A stretch of DNA of 64,000 nucleotides from Ornithinimicrobium tianjinense (lineage in GTDB: Bacteria > Actinomycetota > Actinomycetes > Actinomycetales > Dermatophilaceae): NCBI RefSeq assembly GCF_014636495.1, contig NZ_BMEM01000003.1:186001-250000 (forward strand), written 5' to 3'. A program made the position numbers and the translations under genes. Of this stretch, positions 51,400 to 60,329 are shown one piece after another. Each line of letters begins with the position of its first letter. Position 1 is the stretch's first letter. The notes under the pieces are model-generated. The model had not been told where the DNA came from, did no database searches, and worked only from the letters and a program-made list of their open reading frames with translations.

Positions 51400-52535
51400 C
51401 CGATCTCGTGGTGATCTCACTCGAGGCGTGGGACGAGGTATGGCGTCGTAACCAGCACCTGGTCGCCGGTCTCCTGCGGACCGGCGCGGTGAGCAGGGTG
51501 CTGTTCGTGGAGCCACCTGTGGACACCCTTCATGAGCTGCGCAGCGGCCGCCGACCCCAGCTGGGGCGATCGGGGCTGCGGCAGGTGCATCTCGAGGGAT
51601 CATCCGGGCAGCTCTGGGCTCTGCGCCCCCACAAGCTGCTGCCCCGGAGGCTCGACCCCCGCGGCGACCACCGGCGCGCGCAGCACGTGGCGGCCGTCGC
51701 CGGTCGGCTCGGCATGTCGGAACCGGTCCTGTGGGTGAACGACCCTGGGGGCGCGGCCGTCCTCGACGTCACCGGCTGGCCGGCGCTGTACGACATCACG
51801 GACGACTGGCTCCTGGCAGACCGCCCCCAGACAGAGCTGGACCGCCTGCGAAGGCAGGAGGCCGAGCTGTTCGCGCGGTGCGGCGAGGTGGTCGTGTGTT
51901 CACCGGCCCTGCAGCGGACGAAGTCCGAGCAGCGCGACGTCGTGCTCATCCCCAACGCCGTCGATCTCGAGCCCTACCGGTCGCTCCAGCCCCGGCCTCT
52001 CGACCTCCCGGACTCCCCGGTCGCTCTCTATCTGGGGACCGCGCACCGCGACCGGGTCGACGTGGATCTCGTGGTGCGCACTTCCCGCGCGCTCGCGGAG
52101 CGCGACGGTGGGAAGGTCGTTCTCGTCGGACCGGCACCCCTGCCTCGGAACGACATCGAGGCCCTCGAGGAGGCCGGTGTCGTCCTCCTCGGCCCGCGCC
52201 CGAGCGGGGCGGTCCCGGCATACCTCCAGCACGCGGACGTGCTGCTCGTCCCGCACGTCCTCACCGACTTCACGGCGTCCCTCGACCCGATCAAGGCGTA
52301 CGAGTACCGCGCGGCGCGGCGCCCCGTCGTCTCGACGCCGGTGCCCGGCTTCGGCGATTCGGTGGACCCCCTGGTGCGTGCTGTCAACGCGGAGGACTTC
52401 CCGACGATGGTCGCGGAGGCGATGGGCGAGGTGGCGCCGTGGTCTGGAGACCTGCCGGACGACATACCGTCCTGGAAGCAGCGGGTCGACGAGATGGCCC
52501 AGGTCGTGGCTCGGGTGGCGGGGGGTCTCCGATGA
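51396..52535 (+). CDS. Glycosyltransferase, GT-B fold (GT4-like)
   Basis: A 379-residue protein of the group related to WsaF/TuaH-like glycosyltransferases. The start is MTDLVVISLEAWDEVWRRNQHLVAGLLRTG; PALYDITDDWLLADRP is a typical block (DITDDW); the donor part has LIPNAVDLEPYR, VALYLGTAHRDRVDVDLV, VLLGPRPSGAVPAYLQHADVLLVPH and PIKAYEYRAARRPVVSTPVPGF. TuaH of teichuronic acid synthesis shares such blocks. Linkage unknown. 4-bp overlaps at both ends keep it in the coupled chain. Confidence 0.88.
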   Translation: MTDLVVISLEAWDEVWRRNQHLVAGLLRTGAVSRVLFVEPPVDTLHELRSGRRPQLGRSGLRQVHLEGSSGQLWALRPHKLLPRRLDPRGDHRRAQHVAAVAGRLGMSEPVLWVNDPGGAAVLDVTGWPALYDITDDWLLADRPQTELDRLRRQEAELFARCGEVVVCSPALQRTKSEQRDVVLIPNAVDLEPYRSLQPRPLDLPDSPVALYLGTAHRDRVDVDLVVRTSRALAERDGGKVVLVGPAPLPRNDIEALEEAGVVLLGPRPSGAVPAYLQHADVLLVPHVLTDFTASLDPIKAYEYRAARRPVVSTPVPGFGDSVDPLVRAVNAEDFPTMVAEAMGEVAPWSGDLPDDIPSWKQRVDEMAQVVARVAGGLR

Positions 52536-53581
52536 GCACTCCGGAGGTCATCACCTTCGTCTCCCACACCAACAAACCGGGCGGTGGCGAGCTGGCGCTG
52601 CGGCGCTATCTCGAGGCGACTTCCCTGCCGGTGCGGCTGGTGACGCTGGAGGCCGGGGGTGTGTGGGAGGGCATGGCTGCTGAGGTCGTCCAGGCCCGGG
52701 GTCTGCCCGGGCTGCGAGCGTCGCTGGGGGGCGGCGGTCTGGTCGTCGCCAACTCGATGCGCGCCGCGTTCCTCACCGCCCTCGTGCTGCCGCGCCGGGC
52801 GAGGCTCGTCTACTGGGTGCGCGACGGGCTCACCGACAGTGCCATGTCGCCGCTCGCCCTGGCCCTGACGAGACAGGTCACGGCGCGCCGGACCAGCCAC
52901 TACATCGCGAACTCCGCGTGGACCGCCGGGACGGTCCGGGAGGCGCTGTGCGTCGCCGCGGAGCGCGTCGACGTGGTCCACAGCATGTGCGGCGTCACCG
53001 AGGAGATGCTGCAGCGCCCCCCGCGGACAGCTCCCCATGACCCGCTCAGGCTGCTCTTCCTGGGGCGGATCTCGCGGTGGAAGGCTCCGGACGTGGCCGT
53101 GCGGGCGCTCCCGCTGCTGCGCGACATGGGGGTCGAGGCGACCCTGACGATCGCGGGCGGGGTGCATTTCGGGGAGGACGACTACGCCGCCGAGCTGCGG
53201 GATCTGGTGGACGGTGAGCCGTCAGCGAGACTGGTGGGCCACGTGGACGACGTGCAGGCCCTCCTCGAGGAGCACGACATCCTGGTGCACTGCTCGACCG
53301 TGCCGGAGCCGTTCGGGCAGGTGATCGTGCAGGGACTGGCGACCGGGAAGCCCGTGGTAGCGACGGATGCCGGTGGGCCCCAAGAGATCCTAGACGGCGC
53401 ACCGGTGCCCCTGCTCTACCCGCCGGGCGACCCCGACGGGCTGGCCTCGGTCATCCAGGACGTTTCTGGACGCTTCTCGCGGACAAGTGCCTTCGTCTTG
53501 CAGAGAGCGGCTAGCTACCTCGATACCACCTCCGTGCGAGACGTCGACGAGATAGTCGCAGCGCTCAGGCCACGGGGCTGA
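52532..53581 (+). CDS. GT4-family glycosyltransferase
   Basis: A 349-residue GT4 enzyme. N-terminal VITFVSHTNKPGGGELALRRYLEA; donor domain LRLLFLGRISRWKAPDVAVRALPLL, LTIAGGVHFGEDDYAAEL and the E-x7-E region VPEPFGQVIVQGLATGKPVVATDAGGPQEI. Last gene in the tightly coupled run; a 54-bp gap follows. ATG 52532 overlaps the upstream stop by 4 bp. Confidence 0.92.
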   Translation: MSTPEVITFVSHTNKPGGGELALRRYLEATSLPVRLVTLEAGGVWEGMAAEVVQARGLPGLRASLGGGGLVVANSMRAAFLTALVLPRRARLVYWVRDGLTDSAMSPLALALTRQVTARRTSHYIANSAWTAGTVREALCVAAERVDVVHSMCGVTEEMLQRPPRTAPHDPLRLLFLGRISRWKAPDVAVRALPLLRDMGVEATLTIAGGVHFGEDDYAAELRDLVDGEPSARLVGHVDDVQALLEEHDILVHCSTVPEPFGQVIVQGLATGKPVVATDAGGPQEILDGAPVPLLYPPGDPDGLASVIQDVSGRFSRTSAFVLQRAASYLDTTSVRDVDEIVAALRPRG

Positions 53582-53635
53582 CCCCCGCAGCGTCGCAGAT
53601 TCCGGTGCGCAGACCAGCTCGCGTACCCTGCACGC

Positions 53636-54601
53636 ATGGGGCAAGCAGACCTTCCGACCCTCTCGGTGGTTATCGTGACGTACGGCCGCGCGACGTTCCT
53701 GGAGCGTTGCCTGCGGAGTCTCCACGGCGAAGGCGCGGACATCAGCCAGTTGGTGGTCGTCGACGCCTCCCCCGAACCGAGCCAGGAGCTCGCCGAGAAC
53801 GCCTATACCGGTCTTCTGTACCTGCACGCGCCGGAACTAGCCGGTCACATGACACGCGCTCGAAACCGTGCCCTGCTCCACGTGGAAGGAGACGTGATCG
53901 CGTACCTGGACGACGATGTCGTGGTGCACCCCGGGTGGGCGCGTGCCGTCCGCCTTGGTTTCCACGAAGAGGCAATCGATGCCCTGGTCGGCCGAACGCT
54001 GAACGGTCAGACGGGGGAGGAGGATCCCACGCAGCCGATCGGCACGCTGGAACGTGACGGCCGACTGACGGCGGGTTTCGCGGCCGCTGCTCCCGGGAGG
54101 CTGACGGTGGCACATGGGATCGGCGCCAACATGTCGTTCACCCGTGAGGCCCTGCGACGCCTGGGAGGATTTCGCGACGACTATCCAGGGACCGCGCTCC
54201 GAGAGGACACCGACATCTTTCTGCGTATTCAGCGGCTCGGGGGGGTCGCCATGTTCGATCCCGCTGCTGTCGTGGATCACCTGCCGGCCCCACACGTCCG
54301 CGGCAGACGCTTCGACACCAGGTACAAGCTCTACGGACGACGCAACCACATCGTTCTTCTGGCACGACATGGGGGGCTGGCCTCTGCGCAGCTGCGTCGT
54401 TGGATGCAGGGGCAGCTGGCGGACGTGATGAGGGTCCCGGGTGTGCGACGCAAGATCGAGCGGTTCGGCGTTACTACCCTGGGCCTGGTATGGGGCGTGG
54501 CCGCAGCATTTCGGCAGGCGGGACTTAGGCCCCTAGCCCCCGAGCGCAGCGGCGTCGACGCGTCGAGCATTCGAGCTTCGTTGCAGGATCCGGTGCACTG
54601 A
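53636..54601 (+). CDS. GT2-family glycosyltransferase
   Basis: A 321-residue GT-A enzyme. It begins LPTLSVVIVTYGRATFLERCLRSL, has LVVVDASPE for nucleotide binding and the metal-binding D-D-D motif in VIAYLDDDVVVHPGW; GIGANMSFTREALRRLGGFRDDY and LREDTDIFLRI (the ED motif acts as base) complete the catalytic core. The C-terminal part contains an amphipathic or membrane-associated segment. GC content begins to fall in this gene. ATG 53636 follows a 54-bp gap. Confidence 0.92.
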   Translation: MGQADLPTLSVVIVTYGRATFLERCLRSLHGEGADISQLVVVDASPEPSQELAENAYTGLLYLHAPELAGHMTRARNRALLHVEGDVIAYLDDDVVVHPGWARAVRLGFHEEAIDALVGRTLNGQTGEEDPTQPIGTLERDGRLTAGFAAAAPGRLTVAHGIGANMSFTREALRRLGGFRDDYPGTALREDTDIFLRIQRLGGVAMFDPAAVVDHLPAPHVRGRRFDTRYKLYGRRNHIVLLARHGGLASAQLRRWMQGQLADVMRVPGVRRKIERFGVTTLGLVWGVAAAFRQAGLRPLAPERSGVDASSIRASLQDPVH

Positions 54602-54605
54602 CGCC

Positions 54606-55562
54606 ATGTCGACTGCCTACCTCGTCATGAGCCACCACGATCTTCCCCAGGTCGAACGCCTCGTGCACGCGCTCGTTAGCCGCAGTGCCCAGGCCCACGT
54701 GTGCGTGGCTCACGACGACAGGCGGTACCCAGCCCCGGACATCCGCCATCCGCGGGTGCAGGTGTGGCGACATGGACTCAAGACCGACTGGGGATCCTGG
54801 GAACTGGTGCAGGTCACGCTCGACGGTCTGCGTCGACTTCGCGACTGGGCGCACCCGTCGATGGTGGCACTCGCCTCCGGCCAGGACTACATCTGCGGCG
54901 ATCTCTCGGCCTGGGAAAGCAGTTTCATCGCTGGAGGCGGAGGTTGGGTGGGCTCCGCGTATCCGCTGCACTATGAACCTCGATGGGGAAAGCGGCGTGG
55001 GCAGGGAGATGACAACTGGAACCGGTATCACTTTCGATGGTTCGATATTCCTCGCTTTGTGCCGAACCTAGCGGGAGGGCGAGGAAAGAAGTTCGAGGCC
55101 AGGCTGAGGGACGCAGTCATGCTTCGGATGGAGCCCATGATGGGCTACCGAGTGATGCGGCGCGCAGACAGGCGGGTCGTTGGGATCCGTACTCAGGTCC
55201 CGACGGCCGGGGGTCGGCCTGTGTACAAGGGGCAACAGATGTTGGCTATGGACGCCCGAATGCTGGACCATCTCCTTGCGACCTGCGCCCAGAACTCACC
55301 GTTGGTGAGACACTACCGACACACCGTGATTCCAGATGAATCTCTCATCCAGACCGTTCTGTCGTGGGAGCAGGCACCGCGAGAGGACCTGTCCCTGACC
55401 TACATCGGCTGGGACACGACAAGCGACGGGGCTCGCTACCTCGACATCGCCGACCTGCCCGACCTGTTGTCGAGCGACGCGGTGTTGTGCAGGAAGGTCT
55501 GCAGTCGTACGGGAGGGGACCTGTGCGATGCCCTTGACGCCCTGTACGGCGCGGCGTCATGA
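54606..55562 (+). CDS. GT14-like beta-1,6-N-acetylglucosaminyltransferase (core-2/I-branching family)
   Basis: A 318-residue protein resembling bacterial members of GT14. It opens MSTAYLVMSHHDLPQVERLVHAL, then VWRHGLKTDWGSWELVQVTLDGLRRL (the typical WGSWSLVQATL-type block), ASGQDYIC (core-2/I family LSGQDYPL), GGQQM-like KGQQMLAMDARMLDHLL, and IPDESLIQTVL (the P-D-E motif). It would add a branching or linear sugar to the polymer. Its stop overlaps the next gene by 4 bp. Ribosome site and start as given by ATG 54606, 4 bp after the GT2 gene. Confidence 0.85.
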   Translation: MSTAYLVMSHHDLPQVERLVHALVSRSAQAHVCVAHDDRRYPAPDIRHPRVQVWRHGLKTDWGSWELVQVTLDGLRRLRDWAHPSMVALASGQDYICGDLSAWESSFIAGGGGWVGSAYPLHYEPRWGKRRGQGDDNWNRYHFRWFDIPRFVPNLAGGRGKKFEARLRDAVMLRMEPMMGYRVMRRADRRVVGIRTQVPTAGGRPVYKGQQMLAMDARMLDHLLATCAQNSPLVRHYRHTVIPDESLIQTVLSWEQAPREDLSLTYIGWDTTSDGARYLDIADLPDLLSSDAVLCRKVCSRTGGDLCDALDALYGAAS

Positions 55563-56467
55563 CTCTGCAGAGGCGGGTGCGGCACGCGCTCTACTACGGG
55601 AACCGTCCTCGCAGACTGGCTCGGCGTTTTCACCGGTACTCTAGCGCGGTTCTTACGCCTGCGAACTATCCCCGCGCGCGCGTGGTCAATGCCTATTGGT
55701 TTGATCAGTTCCTCAACTTCGGTGATGCTCTGACGCCGATGCTGCTCGCGCGTGCAGGGTACGTTCCACGCCTGGCGCCGCTCAAAGACGCCCAATTTTT
55801 GGGCGTGGGGAGCATTCTTGAGATGGCGCCGACAGGATATTCTGGGTCCGTCTGGGGTTCTGGGCTGCTCTATGGTGAGGCAATAGCACTACCGCATGCG
55901 ACGTGGCTCGCCGTCCGCGGTGCCCTGACACGCGATCTTGTTGGGGCGCCCTCCGTCACGGCTCTGGGCGACCCGGGACTTCTAGCGTCAACCGTCGTCG
56001 TTGCAGGTCGTCCGTCAAGGTCGCTGGGCATCGTTCCGCACCACGCTCATCGTTCGCTCCCAATATGGGGAGAGATTCAGCGCCGCGTGCCCGGCAGTGT
56101 CGTCATTGACCCGGCGCAACGTCCCTCACGAGTCTTCCGCCAGATTTCCGCATGCTCCACGGTCCTGACAACCTCCCTTCACGGCCTGATCACCGCTGAC
56201 TCGTACGGAATTCCAGCCATGTGGCTGACCGTGGACGAGATCCCCCTCCGCGGCGGCAGCTTCAAGTTTGATGACTACGAAAGTTCCCTCAACTTGAGGA
56301 CTGTGCGCAGAGCCAAGGCCGGCGCGGCTGAGGATGTGCTGGGACAAGTGCGTGCTGGCGCCTCCTCGCCTGCGGCCGAAGTGGTGTCGAGCCTGCAGTC
56401 TGGGCTGCTCAAGGCCGTTTCGGCGCTGACTGACTTCAGATCCATGTCGCCGGTGAGGAGCTACTAG
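55559..56467 (+). CDS. Polysaccharide pyruvyl transferase family protein
   Basis: A 302-residue member of the PS_pyruv_trans family (GumL/CsaB-like), which transfers pyruvate from PEP to form ketals on sugars and adds acidity. Family motifs: WFDQFLNFGDALTPMLLARAG, FLGVGSILEMA, WGSGLL, RGALTRDL, LGDPGLL, and the C-terminal TTSLHGLITADSYGIPAMWL. GC is clearly lower than in surrounding genes and TAT/ATT codons are frequent, a sign of recent acquisition. ATG 55559 overlaps the upstream stop by 4 bp. Confidence 0.92.
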   Translation: MTLQRRVRHALYYGNRPRRLARRFHRYSSAVLTPANYPRARVVNAYWFDQFLNFGDALTPMLLARAGYVPRLAPLKDAQFLGVGSILEMAPTGYSGSVWGSGLLYGEAIALPHATWLAVRGALTRDLVGAPSVTALGDPGLLASTVVVAGRPSRSLGIVPHHAHRSLPIWGEIQRRVPGSVVIDPAQRPSRVFRQISACSTVLTTSLHGLITADSYGIPAMWLTVDEIPLRGGSFKFDDYESSLNLRTVRRAKAGAAEDVLGQVRAGASSPAAEVVSSLQSGLLKAVSALTDFRSMSPVRSY

Positions 56468-56468
56468 C

Positions 56469-57566
56469 GTGACGGACCCAGAAGGACCCATCGGAGGTCA
56501 TCTCGACTACTCGGTCGTTGTCCCTAGTCGCGGGCGAAGGAGTCTCCTGCTCGCAGCGCTCGAAAGCGTGTACGCACAGACCCTTCCAGCACGGGAAGTC
56601 ATTGTCGTGCTCGATGGAGATGTGGACGGTTCAGGAGAAGCGGTGCGGGCTTCATATCCGGGCACGTTGATCATCGCACACGATCGTTCACTGGGGCCGG
56701 CACGCGCACGTTCAACCGGCCTTCGCGCGGCTACATCCACGTGGGTGTGCCTGCTGGATGACGACGACATATGGCACCACGACAAGCAACGTCAGTTCGC
56801 ATCATACATCGAGAAAAATCCAGAGTGTGGCGCGGTGCGGTCCGCCTACTGGCAGTTTTCCCCGAATCAAGATGCGATTCAACTGAACGGCTTCCGGACG
56901 GAACTCTTCGAGGCAGGAGACAGGCGCAATCTGGAAAGGCTCGCCGCGACCTCGACCCCGCTGAACGACTTCGGGTACCTGGATATTCAGGGGCGTAGTC
57001 TCCAGGAGATGTTGAAGCGTAACTCGGGCGTGACCTCTTCGACCATGGTTCGCCGGGACGTTCTGGATCAGGTCCCGGATGTCCCCGATGCGTTGCGCAG
57101 TGCCCAGGACTGGCTACTGTTCGTCTACATAGCGAGCATCGTCGAGTGGCATCTGGTCCCGGGGCGATGGTTTTTCTATCGCGTGCATGGCGAACAGATC
57201 ACCAGCGACGTCACCATCCCCAAGTGGGAGAGCCGCGTGCTGGCCTGGGGCGAGGCTTGGAGGAACGTCGGCAGGCCGATGGGCTTCCACTTACGCGACT
57301 ATGAGGCCGAGTATGCGTCGGAGCTTCACCAATGGGTGTGGGCGGCGCTGCGTCGGGGAGACCGCGATCAGGCGAGGCGCATCTACGCAGCAGGCTCATC
57401 ATTCATGGTGTCGTGGCCGATTCGGTGGTCTGTGTGGCTGCCGCCGGCGCTGAGGTGGCGAGTCCGGCGACCGTTGGCATGGCTCGTGGCGAAGTCACCG
57501 CTCGGTCGGGGCGACGCGGGGGCGAATGACGCTGCACGCAATGGTGACTGGTGGCGTCGTCAATGA
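56469..57566 (+). CDS. GT2-family glycosyltransferase
   Basis: A 365-residue GT-A enzyme. YSVVVPSRGRRSLLLAALESVYAQTLPAREVIVVLDGDVD is the GT2 start, and WVCLLDDDDIWHHDKQ holds the metal-binding Asp run. SAQDWLLFVYIA likely contains the catalytic acid. The C-terminal 80 residues have a hydrophobic segment (SWPIRWSVWLPPAL). Start GTG 56469 lies one base after the previous stop. Relaxed GC, as in its neighbours. It overlaps the flippase start by 4 bp. Confidence 0.9.
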   Translation: MTDPEGPIGGHLDYSVVVPSRGRRSLLLAALESVYAQTLPAREVIVVLDGDVDGSGEAVRASYPGTLIIAHDRSLGPARARSTGLRAATSTWVCLLDDDDIWHHDKQRQFASYIEKNPECGAVRSAYWQFSPNQDAIQLNGFRTELFEAGDRRNLERLAATSTPLNDFGYLDIQGRSLQEMLKRNSGVTSSTMVRRDVLDQVPDVPDALRSAQDWLLFVYIASIVEWHLVPGRWFFYRVHGEQITSDVTIPKWESRVLAWGEAWRNVGRPMGFHLRDYEAEYASELHQWVWAALRRGDRDQARRIYAAGSSFMVSWPIRWSVWLPPALRWRVRRPLAWLVAKSPLGRGDAGANDAARNGDWWRRQ

Positions 57567-59113
57567 GCGGAGTGGACCCCGTGCCCCTGGGTCGAGGAGA
57601 TCTGCAAAGGCGTGCAGTGCGAGGGGCACTCTGGACCGTGGTTCACACTCTCGTCTCGCTACCGCTGGCCTTCGCGGTCAACATCGTCGTCGCACGTGTG
57701 CTCGACGTCGAGGGTTATGGGCGCCTGACGTTCTTGACCACCGTCATCGGGATCGTGGGGGTGGTCGCTGGAATGGGCGTGACCACTGCCTTAATCCAGT
57801 TCGGTGCCAAGGCGCATGCGGCGGGCCGAACACAGGAAGTTCGTCGCCTGCTGTCTGCGTCGCAAGGCTTCCGAATCGGCGTTTCTGGTCCTGTGACCGC
57901 GTTGGTTGTCCTGGCGGTCGTGCACGTGGACTGGTGGCTGTTGGTCCTCGCTCTCTTCTTCGGCGTGGGCGCCCCAGCGCTGCTTGGTGGTGCCGCACCG
58001 GCGCTGACGATCGAGAACCGCACGGACCGGTCTGCGCAGATCACCATGATCGGAAACATCCTGGTGCAAGGGGCCATCGTCCTTGCCGTGCTGACTCTCG
58101 GGACCGCCGATTCGGTGTGGAGCGCCCGTGTCGTCGCAGGGGGGCTGACCCTGGCGCTCCCACTGCTGAGCATCGCGAGGGAGTACCGGTCAGCTGTCCT
58201 GACGCCCGCGCCTCCGTGGAGGCTTCCTCGCGCATTCTGGAAGTTCGCTGTGCCGACGGGAGCCGCGGCAGTTCTGGGAGCCTTGGTGACCAACCGCACT
58301 GAGGTCGTGATTCTCGATTGGTTCAGTGACGAGCGGGCGATGGGTCTCTTTGGCCTGGCGTTTGGTCTGGCCGCACACGTCTACGCACCTGCCCAAGCCT
58401 TCATCGGCCCCCTTGTCCCAGCGATCTCAGGGTTGTCGGAGGTGGACCCAGCATCAGTAGGGCGTGCCTTTCTGAGGACGACGCGGGCCGGCTGTGTTCT
58501 GGCTGGGCTGCTCCTCGCCTCGGCGCTGCCGGCTCTGGCGGCGCTGGTGCCGGTGATCTACGGCGAGGGCTTTGCGGGCGCGTCTGACATGCTGATCGTG
58601 ATGGGTGTCGGCAGCGCGGTGCTTCTTGTCGGGTCCCCGCACATGGCCTTCTTGATGGCGCGCCTCGGTGGCCGCAGGATCTTGATGGTCAACGTCATCA
58701 GCCTCGCGTGCAACCTGGTGGCGGCTTTTGCCCTTATTCCCCTCTTCGGTGCATGGGGAGCGGTGGTTGCGTGTGTCTTGGGAATGTTGGTCAGGGCCGT
58801 GCAGATTTCGCTGGGTGAGGCTGCGGCCTGGGGGGTGCGGCTTTCCGAGCTGGGACGCAGCGCGGCTCCGATCGGGTCCGCTTCCCTGATCACGTTCTTG
58901 CTGTGGCTCGCCAGCAGGAACGTCGACTTGTCCCCGGTGCCTGTCGCGGTACTGACCGCGGCCGTGGGATTCCTGCTCTTCGTGGGAGCTACGAGGGTCA
59001 CCGGGACGGGTTTGACATCCGCCGACGTTCGGGCCATCAGCTCGGCACTCCCGTCACCGCTCATGAAGACCGGAGGGATGGTCCTGGGGCTGCTCCGGGG
59101 TAGGGGCGCCTAG
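57563..59113 (+). CDS. Polysaccharide flippase (Wzx/MATE-like, PST family)
   Basis: A 516-residue membrane protein with about 14 helices, of the MOP superfamily that flips lipid-linked repeat units across the membrane. Typical start ALWTVVHTLVSLPLAFAVNIVVARVLDVEGYGRLTFL, central NRTEVVILDWFSDERAMGLFGLAFG, and a C-terminal half with LVIPVIYGEGFAGAS-like sequence (LVPVIYGEGFAGA). It belongs with the Wzy-like gene at 47952 in a Wzx/Wzy pathway. ATG 57563 overlaps the GT2 stop (ATGA); an alternative in-frame start is at 57551. A hairpin follows the stop. Confidence 0.92.
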   Translation: MSGVDPVPLGRGDLQRRAVRGALWTVVHTLVSLPLAFAVNIVVARVLDVEGYGRLTFLTTVIGIVGVVAGMGVTTALIQFGAKAHAAGRTQEVRRLLSASQGFRIGVSGPVTALVVLAVVHVDWWLLVLALFFGVGAPALLGGAAPALTIENRTDRSAQITMIGNILVQGAIVLAVLTLGTADSVWSARVVAGGLTLALPLLSIAREYRSAVLTPAPPWRLPRAFWKFAVPTGAAAVLGALVTNRTEVVILDWFSDERAMGLFGLAFGLAAHVYAPAQAFIGPLVPAISGLSEVDPASVGRAFLRTTRAGCVLAGLLLASALPALAALVPVIYGEGFAGASDMLIVMGVGSAVLLVGSPHMAFLMARLGGRRILMVNVISLACNLVAAFALIPLFGAWGAVVACVLGMLVRAVQISLGEAAAWGVRLSELGRSAAPIGSASLITFLLWLASRNVDLSPVPVAVLTAAVGFLLFVGATRVTGTGLTSADVRAISSALPSPLMKTGGMVLGLLRGRGA

Positions 59114-59124
59114 ATCACGGGTGC

Positions 59125-59147
59125 AGGGCGCGGAGATGCTGCGCCCT
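59125..59147. terminator. Possible bidirectional terminator
   Basis: AGGGCGC (59125-59131) and GCGCCCT (59141-59147) form a 7-bp stem with a 9-nt loop between the convergent flippase and glycosyltransferase genes. It touches the stop codon of the latter and has no T-run, so support is modest. Confidence 0.4.
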
Positions 59148-60295
59148 CAGCCCTTCCGGCGCAGCCTTGCGTAGAGTTGAGAGTAGTCATTCGTGACTCG
59201 CGACCACGTATAGGACTTGACTGTTTCGCGTCCCGCGTCCGACAGTTGCTGAGCCTTCTCTGGAGCATCGAGCAGCTGATCAATCGCGTCAGCGAAAGGG
59301 ACCGTGTCGTGTGGATCGACGAGGATCCCGTCAACTCCATGGGTGATGAGATCGCCTGGACCGCCGCGATGTGTGGCGAGGACCGGCGTGCCGTTTGCCC
59401 ACGCCTCCAGGACCACGATCCCGAATGCTTCCTCACGGCTGGGCACCACCACCGCGTCGGCCCCAGCCATGAGGGTCTGTACCTCAGCCGCCGTACGTCG
59501 CCCCATGAAGCGGACCTGATGATCGACACCAAGGTCACGAGCGAGGGTTTCGAGCTTTTCCCGCTCTGCTCCATCCCCAACAAGCCAAATTTCTGGAGTG
59601 TGGTGAGCTTGGGCGGCGGCTTTGAGGAGTAGATCGAATCCCTTCTGGTGTACGAGACGGCCTGCGCCCATGATGACGTGCGTGCCTCCCGTCCGCACGG
59701 GAGTCACCGCCTTCCCGTCGTCTTCCCCGTGCGGATCCACCCCGTTGGGGATGATGTGAACAATCTTTGCGCCAAAGCGCGTTTGAAGATCCTTGGCGAC
59801 GATGCTCGAACAAGCGGTCAGCGTCGCCCTTCTCGCCGCGCTTCGCAGTGCAGCACGCAGCAACTGAGAGCGGTCGAATACGCCGTGCTCATCCGCGAAC
59901 GTTTCTCCGTGACTGGTGACGATCATGGGGGTCCGCATCACGAGGCCTAGGGCTTGGCCGTACACCCCATTGGGACCGAAGCACTGGACATGCAGCAGAT
60001 CGGGACGAAACTGCCGGTATGCCCGCAGCCATGCCAAAATGGCCTGTGGGCTGGCTAATAGGTAGCGGCCGAGGGACCGTGCTGAACGGGCGGGCAACGG
60101 GGTGGGCAGGTATCTGACACGACACCCCTCGATGAGTTCGTCCGTGAGTCCATCGCCGCGGTCGACGGTCCACACCTCCACCGGGTGCCCCCTCTCGAGC
60201 AACCCTCGCGCCACGTGACGTACGTGCTCCTCGACGCCGCCAAAGTGTGGGTAGTACGAGCTGGAGATCAGGGCGATCCGAGAGGGCGCGGCCAT
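59147..60295 (-). CDS. GT4-family glycosyltransferase
   Basis: A 382-residue GT4 enzyme. N-terminal IALISSSYYPHFGGVEEHVRHVARGLLERGHPVEV; donor domain IIPNGVDPHGEDD, VIMGAGRLVHQKGFDLLLKAA, EIWLVGDGAEREKLE, and the E-x7-E motif SREEAFGIVVLEAWANGTPVLATHRGGPGDLI. It runs opposite to the main cluster and converges on the flippase. ATG 60295 (MAAPSRIAL) was chosen as the usual start; GTG 60322 is possible. Lower GC than the flanks. Confidence 0.92.
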   Translation of the reverse strand: MAAPSRIALISSSYYPHFGGVEEHVRHVARGLLERGHPVEVWTVDRGDGLTDELIEGCRVRYLPTPLPARSARSLGRYLLASPQAILAWLRAYRQFRPDLLHVQCFGPNGVYGQALGLVMRTPMIVTSHGETFADEHGVFDRSQLLRAALRSAARRATLTACSSIVAKDLQTRFGAKIVHIIPNGVDPHGEDDGKAVTPVRTGGTHVIMGAGRLVHQKGFDLLLKAAAQAHHTPEIWLVGDGAEREKLETLARDLGVDHQVRFMGRRTAAEVQTLMAGADAVVVPSREEAFGIVVLEAWANGTPVLATHRGGPGDLITHGVDGILVDPHDTVPFADAIDQLLDAPEKAQQLSDAGRETVKSYTWSRVTNDYSQLYARLRRKG

Positions 60296-60329
60296 GGACC
60301 CAGCTTCCACTCCACCCGTCACGACTACC

